This document shows positions 35,801 to 42,908 of a stretch of 64,000 bases of DNA, in pieces. The translations under genes and the position numbers were made by a program. The stretch's first letter is position 1. Each line of letters opens with the position of its first letter. A model generated the notes under the pieces. That model made no database searches. It saw nothing but the letters and a program-made list of their open reading frames with translations, and was not told where the DNA came from. This stretch comes from RBC038 sp041390625 (lineage in GTDB: Bacteria > Chloroflexota > Dehalococcoidia > UBA2979). The stretch lies in assembly GCA_041390625.1 (NCBI GenBank), contig JAWKPM010000009.1, forward strand, positions 62,001-126,000, in the 5' to 3' direction.

Positions 35801-37397
35801 CGTCAAGCCGTTCTCGCTGAGAGTCGACGATCTCGGCGTACCGGGCGTAATGCCACAGGAAGAGCGGGTGGGTTGGCGCGGCGATCGCATAGGTACGATC
35901 GTCGATCTGGAGCACGATCGTCTCCAGCAACAACAGGTGACCGAGGACCTCGTTCGCGTCCTGACCGAACCGTTGATACAGCGTCTCAAACTTGTCGCGC
36001 AGCGTCGCATTGAGTGCTTCGTAGGTCGCGATAAACGTGAGCAGCACCTGACGACTTGGCGGGTGCGCCGCGACGGCGAGCGGCTCGACCGCCAACGTTC
36101 GCAGCAGTGGCAGAACCGCTCCTCTGGCCTCCACGTACGCGGCGAAACGCTGACCGAGCGTGGCGCCAGCCTCGTCATCCGCGAGGTGATGGAGGAACTC
36201 GGCGATGCGGTCCCCCTCCCAGCGAGCGACGAGGTGCTGCTCGACATCGAAGCGCCGCAACGCGCTCTCCAGATTGGGCGCATCGACCTGGATCAGCCCG
36301 CCGTACGTGTCTTCGCCGAGCACCTTACCGAGCAGGTTGAGCATATCGAGGCGTGCGGTCGTCACCGCCTCGGTCGTACCGTCGGGCAGCTTAGTCCGGA
36401 TCGTCTCGGGTCGCAGTTTCCCCTCGTCGAGGGCGTTGAGTTGGGTCTGGAGGTTCTCGACAATCGCAGAGACGTCTTCGGCGTGATCATCGTCCACGAG
36501 CGCTTCGGCAGCGATCCGGGCCACCTTCTCGGTTGGGGCGCGCGTCGAGCCATTCTGCTTCGGCTTCGTAACGCGCGCCCTAACCAGCCGTTCCGCTGCT
36601 TGGAAGGAGACCGTCTTGCCGCCGCCATCAACTCGGGTCCGGTCAAGCTGACTCAGTGCCTCCTGGAGTGCCCGGCGGTGGTCGTCGTCGGTCTCCCTCT
36701 GGAGCACATCAGTAATCCGGCGCCGATCCTGCGCGTTGAGCATCTGGAGCCGACTTGACAGCTCACGGTTGCGCTCCAGCCTGCGCCGGACTGCGGCGTC
36801 ACGGTGGTCATTGAAGAACTCGGGGTCGGGAAGTAGGCCGAGGTGGTGGATCTCGCGGGTGGAGGCATCGAGGAAATCCTGGCCTGTCTTCCCTGCCAGG
36901 GCGGCGTAGTAGTCGATGAGCGGCGCCAAGCCGACGCTATCGTCGGCGTCGAGCAATCGCCACCAGCGAGATTGGACCTCGTTCTGGCCCGCCTCTTCTC
37001 CAAGTGCACGGCGCACCAACGTGTCCTTCAGATCGCGCGACGTGATCGCGCTGAAGTCCTCCAACGAGGAGAGCTTCGCCTCATCACCGTGAGCGATGAC
37101 CACGATCAGCGCCCGGAGCTCGCGGTCGTTGCGCCACCGCTCGGCCTGCTCGATCTCGGTCGAAAAGACGTCGCGGTTGAGGCCCGCCTCCTTCGCTGCG
37201 GCCTGGCCGCCTTCGCGTAGGTAGGCGATGCGCAGCTCGATACCTTCCCCGCCCAATGCGGCGAGAGCACGCAGCAGCCGATTGGGATCTGGTGCGGGGA
37301 CGTCACGCACCAGGGCGCCTACCGCGCCTTGCCGACGACGCACGCCCTCGGCGATGAGGTCGGCGAGCACTTCGGACGGTGTCAGGAGGGGCGCCAC
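32823..37397 (-). CDS. DptH-like HerA/FtsK-type ATPase
   Basis: A 1524-residue protein whose C-terminal third is a HerA-type DNA-translocase ATPase: Walker A GETGSGKT near residue 1189, ALILDFKDDYSDP, Walker B LVVLDEAWR near 1400, IASQFPTDLP and a final ATK...SQTN arginine-finger region. The large N-terminal part is helical with few landmarks. Size and layout fit DptH, the HerA-like partner in DptFGH restriction of DNA lacking phosphorothioation. The GTG at 37397 is chosen because GGAAGGGAG precedes it and it falls right after the upstream stop. An acidic Pro/Glu-rich linker precedes the ATPase. Confidence 0.78.
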   Translation of the reverse strand: MAPLLTPSEVLADLIAEGVRRRQGAVGALVRDVPAPDPNRLLRALAALGGEGIELRIAYLREGGQAAAKEAGLNRDVFSTEIEQAERWRNDRELRALIVVIAHGDEAKLSSLEDFSAITSRDLKDTLVRRALGEEAGQNEVQSRWWRLLDADDSVGLAPLIDYYAALAGKTGQDFLDASTREIHHLGLLPDPEFFNDHRDAAVRRRLERNRELSSRLQMLNAQDRRRITDVLQRETDDDHRRALQEALSQLDRTRVDGGGKTVSFQAAERLVRARVTKPKQNGSTRAPTEKVARIAAEALVDDDHAEDVSAIVENLQTQLNALDEGKLRPETIRTKLPDGTTEAVTTARLDMLNLLGKVLGEDTYGGLIQVDAPNLESALRRFDVEQHLVARWEGDRIAEFLHHLADDEAGATLGQRFAAYVEARGAVLPLLRTLAVEPLAVAAHPPSRQVLLTFIATYEALNATLRDKFETLYQRFGQDANEVLGHLLLLETIVLQIDDRTYAIAAPTHPLFLWHYARYAEIVDSQRERLDERDRELVVQAAERLPFFLTSIFIPSTAVSTEAILMYLSRLGPLPYFGRETEGGISDDGVASVRALVEAQLALEPHSQRGYRLGLVDPPDAGAYLTMLADLADDGRLGGAHLTVYRHPRTKVGVELRLDEAEEDRIARVFRAITAHRLFTFEVRELPRQELGPPEEDLHHLVVAFDQSTGQMNPARAALHPIQPLAVPRRIAYREIHKTVELEPASGGPFEDYDNLVRRLAPAGTSYLAVHQQRKLREALHGIATRVPWTAIADRQVDRDLHIGALRIMTARDGERDLAGFARSTVPFRRPLRDVVREYNAYISNEDLDDLLEQLSDLLDAGIVNLRPEASGKTNFNRIKGLLGTLIAARWFRRSGDDATRLLVSLDGAEARRWLHLSDEPLRADLVGFTWTNNHCTVSVIEVKAVQAKGVEYAVDGGVVSGAAIDQMLSTRRLLEQVFSTHRDDELITTPARREILREHLYRELTKGAYTADERKLWADRLQRLLDGSVATDLRCHLIDVRLGVDSSSLKDTKAVAHEGENAFPVEVTELNERQIEALVPTEPRGPEPEADGGDETEPPAYSERQALPAETDEQPPPPSDSAGQTSEPEFAGTATPDQELEPPAAAPERPRALLGTAPGEYGKVREIWFDPGAPEDRLPNPHLMITGETGSGKTQATKTILADLRPYEVPALILDFKDDYSDPTYAETEGLRVYDPSDQSLPFNPLAPAVDPRGGRVNPTHHLHQLTDIIKRIYHLGDQQAYRLREAMKTVYEKAGVPTRAFVPDADQTYPSFEAIQDELREDKDNQALLGRMSPIFDLELFSSEARVTDFASVLEQSTVIRLAQLPGDEVKNSVAEFFLMAFYNYLIRQPQSHRLARLVVLDEAWRLVESPFLEPLMREGRAFGLGVVIASQFPTDLPTAVAGSTATKIYFSQTNIEQVRDIQRTILGKTSGPDADHLASIMRGLPPLTCVLYSKQFPRFVRVAINPYFERDNGQRDGPQA

Positions 37398-37398
37398 C

Positions 37399-38904
37399 TC
37401 AAAGGCTCCCTTCCGGTCGGGTCGTGACCATGGTCCGGCCGTCGGCATACGCCTTGCCGTACCCGGATTCGACCAGCAGTTCGCGAAACTCCTCGACGTT
37501 GCGGCGCAGGTCCTCCTCATTGATCGAGACGATCGCCGGCCAGAATTCCTCGTCCCGCAGGTTCGTGTGCCGGATGATCGCGTCGTCCTCAGGGCGGCCT
37601 ACCACGATACCGAAGTCGTCGCGAAGCCGTTCGAGGAACTCGGGGAACTCGACCGGATCGTTGGGCTCGACGGTCGCCGCCACAAGTGTCTCGAGAAACT
37701 CCGCGGTTGCGGTGTAGCGCTTGCGCAGCTTGCCACCACGACCTTGGTTAGACCACGGGGTAAGGAAGCCAGCCCGACGGCCCAACTCGATCAGCGATCC
37801 GATCGGTGCCTCGCGCTCCCGGTCGAGCGCGTCCTCTGCCATCGCGCGCGCCAGCGCATCTGCGGCCTCGGTCCCGCCCTCACAATACGTGCGGTAGAGC
37901 GACTCGACGCGGTCGCCAAGCCCGGACTCCATGAGCGCCGTCTCGATCTGTTTGCCGGTGGCGCCGAAGTCGGCAAGGACCTGCTCGTGGAACCGGGAGC
38001 GGATCACGCCCTCAATCGCGTCGCCGGCGGCTCTCAGTGTTGCCCGACTGGCGTCGGCGACCGAGATCAGCGTGCCGTCGAAGAGATCGAGTAGGATCGG
38101 CGGCCGCGGCGCATCGCCCTCGCGCTCCGACCACCGGGACACGGCGTGGACGTGGAGGACGAAGCAGCCGAATAGCATCAACCGCCTCAGCGAATTGAGC
38201 TTGGACCCCGAGTGCCGCTCGAAGCGGGCGAGCCGGTCGTACGCGTCGCGGAGGTTCCGCAACGTCGGCGACACGAGTTGTCCGTTTGACGCCTCGAACA
38301 GATGCTCGCTCTTGGCGATCCGCTCAGCCACTTCGGCGCTCGGAATCTCCTCCTGCGCCTCCCCGAACTCCAGCACAGGCAGGGCAAGGGTGGTCAATGG
38401 ATCGCTCTCGGATTGGAGCAACTCGAGAAGGTAGGTAGCCGCGTCTCGTCGGGAAGTCGGCTCAGCTGTCAGTAGGCGGGAGAGAAAGAGACCCATTCGG
38501 ACATCTGACAGGTCGCCGGTGATGAAGCGCTCGTTGGAAAGCGTAAACGACTGCTGCGTCGGGAATACAGCGCCATCGGCTGCCAGTACGTCGAACGCGA
38601 GCGAGCGAAGCCGCGTCACCTTGAGCGCGTCGGGCTCGCGACCCCGCGGGGTCGCGAACGCGCTTGCGTAGTCTGCGATCACTTCGGTGTTGGGATAGCG
38701 CTCCTCATCGACCCCGAGCTTCTGGTTTCGCACATAGCGGCGCACCAGCCGCGTCACCGCAGTCGTGTCGTATGTCCGGCCGGCCAGCGCCCGCGCGAGG
38801 CCATTGGCGACGTGGACGGGCTTGATCGAGAAGTTGGTGAGCCGGAATCCAAACTCTTCGTCATAGACGGACTCAAGCAGCTCCTTCGTATCGACCGGGC
38901 TCAC
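37399..38904 (-). CDS. DptG-position protein of the Dru/Dpt-like operon
   Basis: A 501-residue, mostly helical protein without motifs I can name. It lies between the DruA-DptF fusion (GTGA overlap at 38901-38904) and the DptH-like ATPase (1-nt gap), the slot held by DptG in dptFGH operons, where DptG is a weakly conserved partner. N-terminal ETVYDEEFGF-like and ALAGRTYDTTAVTRLVRRYV segments, and a C-terminal region with DDFGIVVGRPEDDAIIRHTNLRDEEF, are the most distinctive parts. The identity is inferred from position and size, not from residues. Confidence 0.6.
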   Translation of the reverse strand: MSPVDTKELLESVYDEEFGFRLTNFSIKPVHVANGLARALAGRTYDTTAVTRLVRRYVRNQKLGVDEERYPNTEVIADYASAFATPRGREPDALKVTRLRSLAFDVLAADGAVFPTQQSFTLSNERFITGDLSDVRMGLFLSRLLTAEPTSRRDAATYLLELLQSESDPLTTLALPVLEFGEAQEEIPSAEVAERIAKSEHLFEASNGQLVSPTLRNLRDAYDRLARFERHSGSKLNSLRRLMLFGCFVLHVHAVSRWSEREGDAPRPPILLDLFDGTLISVADASRATLRAAGDAIEGVIRSRFHEQVLADFGATGKQIETALMESGLGDRVESLYRTYCEGGTEAADALARAMAEDALDREREAPIGSLIELGRRAGFLTPWSNQGRGGKLRKRYTATAEFLETLVAATVEPNDPVEFPEFLERLRDDFGIVVGRPEDDAIIRHTNLRDEEFWPAIVSINEEDLRRNVEEFRELLVESGYGKAYADGRTMVTTRPEGSL

Positions 38905-41900
38905 AACTGGTACCTCGCTGGTTCACGCTGGATCGCAAACCGCTCATCGAGATCGCTCTCGACATTGCGGATGCGGATGCCCTCGATCGGCGACTCCTGC
39001 TCGACCGAGCCGTGGATCCGGTCGATGAAGCGGGTGATCCGCCGGGTCGCGGTCCGCGACCAACTCGACCGGCCGAGACCACGCTCAGCTTCGACCAGCG
39101 TGAGGAACAGATCGCGGTCGACCTCGATCACGGCGATGTCGCTACCCTCCCACTTGGCCACCAGGGCAAAGCTGCGCCGATCGACCTGATCCTGAGGCAG
39201 CCACGCCTCGACCCACGTCGCTGTCTTGAGAGGTTCGATCCGCAGGTGCTGGTATGAGAGCGCGTGGAAGGAGACGAAAGTCGACGGCGCGCGCACGTCG
39301 TACCGATGGCTCTGCCACAACTGGACGTGATCCTTCTCCGAATCAGGGCAGTCCGGCTCGAAGAAGCGGTTCAGCGCCAGGACCAAGTCTCGGACGAGCG
39401 CCGCGGTCCCTCCACCGCCCGACCGCAGCGTCTCCTGAAACTCCTGTTCGTCGGTCGGAACGAGTCTGAGGAGGTCTATGCCGTCCCTATGCTCAAAGAA
39501 AAACCGCCGCTTGATTGCCCGATACGCTGAATTGCGCTCGAGCTCATTGAGGGTCATCGGCCCCGGTGGTGCCTTGCCCAGCCAGTCGCGGGCGTCGGTG
39601 TCCCCCAGCCAAAGTCGGTCGTCCCAGTCCGGGTGCGTCACCTCGGCGGGATCGAAGACCGCGCGAACTGCGTCAAATAGTCGGCCTACGCCGCCGTCGA
39701 AAGCGAGGTTGGAATAGGCGAACCCCAACATGTCCTGGCCAGCACGCACCCTGTCGGTAGCCGACTGGCCGCCTGTAATCAGGTATGCGATAAACCCGAC
39801 GAGTTGGCGCATGGTGACGTGGCCGGTGCGGGTGGCAACGGCCTCCAACAGTGCGACCAGACGCTCGCGGACCTGCGGCTCACGCAGAGCGTCACGGTTG
39901 GTGATAGCGGGATCGGCAGGATTGAGGCCGGTGAAGAAGCTGTCTTGCGTGAGCCGATCGATGACGCGCTCGACGACGTTCGCCGAGAGCAGGTTGCGGA
40001 GGCTGAGATCGACGACGACGACGCTTTCATTCGCGTCGGCCGGGCGATGCTCCTCGATGAAGAAGCGAGCCGAGGTCACCTGGCGTACTGCCTCAGCGAC
40101 CGGTGTGAAGCCGGCCTTGCTGGCGAGTCGTTGCAGTACGTACAGCGGCCATTCGTTAACAGCGAGCACGAACGGCTTGCCGTCATCTCGGCTCGCAGTC
40201 CATTGCTCTAGGATCTCGGCGTCGCTGCACGCATTGGCATCCGTGATAACGCGGGCGCCGAGCGCCTCCAACTTCGATCTCAGCCGCTCGATCAAGTGCG
40301 TCTTGCCGTCGCCGGGGTTACCGGTCACCACGATCTGGCGGCCCGCCTCGGCCTGAGCGACGACGTAGTCGTCGACGCCGAGATCGACGTGAATCGACTC
40401 TAGCTCCTCGACTGTAAGTCGGTCGGCGTAGCTGTTGGCGTTCCGATACAGCCGCTCAATGAAGGTGTGGTCGCCGGCATCAAGCGATTGCGCCGGGATG
40501 CGGACATCAACTCCGGTGCCCACGCGACCTGCGCGCCGGGCGCCCGCCCCGCGGGCACCACCGTTAGCCGAGCCTGAACTCAGCCGTTCGGTTTCCAAAC
40601 TGAGCCGGAAGGTCTCGAACTCCTCAGCCCGCACTCCCTCCAGCACATCGGGCCGTGTGACGCGGCCGGCGAGCCAGCGGTTGCGCCAGTAATCGATTAG
40701 GACGGCCGTCCCCTCAACCCCGGGCGGCAGCAGGTAACGCGGACGGGCGCTCATCCGCAGCACGACATCATCTGTGTTGGCGCAGAGTGGCACGCCATAG
40801 ATGATCCGCCGCGAGTGGTGGCGTAGGAAGCTGTTGGCATCTAGCCCAAGCGCTTCCAACCCCGTCCGGATCAGCCGCAGCTTGGGACTGGTGCCCTCCC
40901 CGAAGAGGTTGTTCACCTCGCGGCGGTTGGAGATCGAATGGCGCGCCACGGAGTTGAGCGCATGAACGGTGTCAGGCGCGAACTGAACCGTGCCGAAGCT
41001 CTCGGTGCGTGCCACTTTCCGATAGGCAAGCGCGCCCTTGTCGGTCTCGACCTTAAGCCGGTTGTACTGGCTGGAACCATACGCCTCGTACAGGCTCGAG
41101 GTCGTCAGCAACGCGAGTTTGGCTGGACGGCGGATTGGGCGCCCTGCCATCGCCGAGGCAATGATGCTGACCCGGTCGCCGTAGCGCTGTTCTACATCGG
41201 TCACGACCTGCCGGCTTAGCATCAGCAGGGCAACCAACTTGCCCCCCAGGATGCCGCGATAGGGTGGAACCGCGCCACACGTGATCAGTTCCATCACGTT
41301 CGAGGCCAGCGCCTCCTGCTTGATCCGCCGAAGGGCTGTCTCGATCGCCCGGCGCCCCTCGGCGTCGACCAGTGCGCGTCGAAGGTCTCCGCCCCTGTCT
41401 GTGAAGCCGAGGTCTGTCAGCGTGGTCAGCGCGCGGTGCAAATCGGCAAGCGCCCCGGCCCGCTTTCGGCGATACAGCGCGGTGCGCGCGACGCGCTCCC
41501 AGTCGATCGAGTCGACGTCCCCGTGGTCAGCGGCGTTGTGCGCCTCGCGTATCAGCAGGTAGTCGCCATCGCGCTCCTCGCCAGCAGCGTCCAGTTTCGC
41601 GATGCGGTCCGCCGCGCTGCGACGCTCGATCTCCTCCAGTTTCGTGACCGTAGTCAGCGTTTGCGACGAGTTTGCCGGCAGCCCGAAGTCATCGCTGTAC
41701 GTCGCCGCAATCGCGTCGCGCAGAACCCACACGAGGTGCGCCGCGACGTCGCGGCGCTTGCGCTCCGTAAGATCAGATAGCTTCCGCTCCAAGCCGCTCG
41801 CCGACCAGCCGAAATGGTCATCGCGCTTAGCCATTCCGAGCACTGGGTTGCCGAGCGCGGCGATGCCGATCAGCGGACGCTCCCGCAAGGCCGCGTCGCG

Positions 41901-42581
41901 GACCAGGTAGAAGAGGTTGCGCCCTGGAGTGCTCTGGTAGGGAATCGACCAGAAATGTCGCGCGTAACGCCAGACATCCTGGAGGAGCAGGCCGGTCGCC
42001 TCATCCCGGGTGCCCTGCTCGATCAGCTGTAGCTCGGGCTGCACCGCGGCAACTCCCTCAGCAGTCAGCCGCGCGGCCAGTTCGGCGCCGCTCGTGAACA
42101 GCTGACCGATGCCGCGACGCTCCATGGTCGCGATGAACTCGGATGTCGGCGGTTCACGCAGTTGGGCCTCGCGCGCGAAAGCAAACGAACGACGAATCGA
42201 CTCCTTGGCCGTCTCGGGGTTATCGAGCCTCACTGCGGCGCGTCCGGGAGCGTCGAGGATGACGCCTTCATCGTCTTCGCGGATCGTCCAGCCCTGGCTG
42301 ACTAGGTCCCGCAGCACCCGGAGAGTGGCGCCATATCGGACGGTCGGCGTGAGGTCCATGCCGGTCAGACCGAATGTCTGGAGAGCGCGCTGACGCTCAT
42401 CGAGCTTCTCAATCGCCGAATCAAGGACCGTCCGCGCCTCGGCATTCCGCAACGCAGTTAGTTCTGTGATGAGCGATTTCAGATCCTGCTGGTACCCAAG
42501 AGGCAGCCGCGGGCGGAAGCGGCGGTACTGGGGGCTGGCCGCTATAGAGATCCTGCGCTCATCAACGGTGGCCGTTGCCAT
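38901..42581 (-). CDS. DruA-like (DUF4338) domain fused to DptF-like P-loop ATPase
   Basis: A 1226-residue fusion. Residues about 150-665 resemble DUF4338/DruA: ERPLIGIAALGNPVLGMAKRDDHFGW (236-261), CGAVPPYRGILGGKLVALLMLS (435-456), LALLTTSSLYEAYGSSQYNRL (489-509) and FLRHHSRRIIYGVPL. A Gly/Ala/Arg linker (about 670-690) leads to an ATPase with Walker A VTGNPGDGKTH (752-762), FVLAVNEWPLY and VVVVDLSLRN, as in DptF-type proteins. DruA belongs to Druantia, DptF to phosphorothioation-linked restriction; I know of no standard fusion. ATG 42581 has GGAG 5 nt upstream. It heads the five-gene operon. Confidence 0.75.
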   Translation of the reverse strand: MATATVDERRISIAASPQYRRFRPRLPLGYQQDLKSLITELTALRNAEARTVLDSAIEKLDERQRALQTFGLTGMDLTPTVRYGATLRVLRDLVSQGWTIREDDEGVILDAPGRAAVRLDNPETAKESIRRSFAFAREAQLREPPTSEFIATMERRGIGQLFTSGAELAARLTAEGVAAVQPELQLIEQGTRDEATGLLLQDVWRYARHFWSIPYQSTPGRNLFYLVRDAALRERPLIGIAALGNPVLGMAKRDDHFGWSASGLERKLSDLTERKRRDVAAHLVWVLRDAIAATYSDDFGLPANSSQTLTTVTKLEEIERRSAADRIAKLDAAGEERDGDYLLIREAHNAADHGDVDSIDWERVARTALYRRKRAGALADLHRALTTLTDLGFTDRGGDLRRALVDAEGRRAIETALRRIKQEALASNVMELITCGAVPPYRGILGGKLVALLMLSRQVVTDVEQRYGDRVSIIASAMAGRPIRRPAKLALLTTSSLYEAYGSSQYNRLKVETDKGALAYRKVARTESFGTVQFAPDTVHALNSVARHSISNRREVNNLFGEGTSPKLRLIRTGLEALGLDANSFLRHHSRRIIYGVPLCANTDDVVLRMSARPRYLLPPGVEGTAVLIDYWRNRWLAGRVTRPDVLEGVRAEEFETFRLSLETERLSSGSANGGARGAGARRAGRVGTGVDVRIPAQSLDAGDHTFIERLYRNANSYADRLTVEELESIHVDLGVDDYVVAQAEAGRQIVVTGNPGDGKTHLIERLRSKLEALGARVITDANACSDAEILEQWTASRDDGKPFVLAVNEWPLYVLQRLASKAGFTPVAEAVRQVTSARFFIEEHRPADANESVVVVDLSLRNLLSANVVERVIDRLTQDSFFTGLNPADPAITNRDALREPQVRERLVALLEAVATRTGHVTMRQLVGFIAYLITGGQSATDRVRAGQDMLGFAYSNLAFDGGVGRLFDAVRAVFDPAEVTHPDWDDRLWLGDTDARDWLGKAPPGPMTLNELERNSAYRAIKRRFFFEHRDGIDLLRLVPTDEQEFQETLRSGGGGTAALVRDLVLALNRFFEPDCPDSEKDHVQLWQSHRYDVRAPSTFVSFHALSYQHLRIEPLKTATWVEAWLPQDQVDRRSFALVAKWEGSDIAVIEVDRDLFLTLVEAERGLGRSSWSRTATRRITRFIDRIHGSVEQESPIEGIRIRNVESDLDERFAIQREPARYQL

Positions 42582-42853
42582 GCTCACTCCGCGGCCCTGC
42601 CCGTTTCGTCCCTCGTTCGTCGAATGCTACGCGGGTCACCGTGCCGGGCCAAGCCTCGTCGGGCTGGGGCTGCCCGCTCGGTCGCCCGCGGACGAGAGGA
42701 TGAAGGGTGCCTGCGGTTCGTGATCCCCGTATCGGGGTGCAGACTTCGAACGGAGGAACGAGGGAGACACGGCGGTCCCGCGAGCGGTCCGCGGGGTGTG
42801 AGTTTGCTCCCTGTACTTCTTCGCACGCATGACTGCGCTCCCTCCAGTCATGA
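42582..42853. promoter_or_regulatory. Promoter region of the Dru/Dpt-like operon with a palindrome
   Basis: This 270-bp region lies between the backbone terminator and the start of the DruA-DptF gene. It must hold the operon promoter if the hairpin at 42854-42885 terminates transcription. A perfect inverted repeat, CATGACTG-N9-CAGTCATG (42828-42852), abuts that hairpin and could be an operator or part of the terminator. No convincing -35/-10 pair stands out. Confidence 0.45.
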
Positions 42854-42885
42854 CGAGAGGGAGCCCCGGTCGGGGCTCCCTCTCG
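42854..42885 (-). terminator. Strong hairpin after the SNF2 helicase gene
   Basis: A perfect 14-bp stem (CGAGAGGGAGCCCC with its complement) and 4-nt loop, 24 bp past the helicase stop. There is no U-tract. It separates the element backbone operon from the Dru/Dpt-like operon. Confidence 0.7.
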
Positions 42886-42908
42886 TGGAGATCGAAGCTG
42901 CGGTCGCG

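Noticed and set aside
31263..42581. Complete canonical Druantia or Dnd/Dpt system
   Set aside because: No DruB-E helicase set and no DndA-E modification genes are in the window; only DruA-, DptF- and DptH-like parts can be argued, so the canonical names do not apply.
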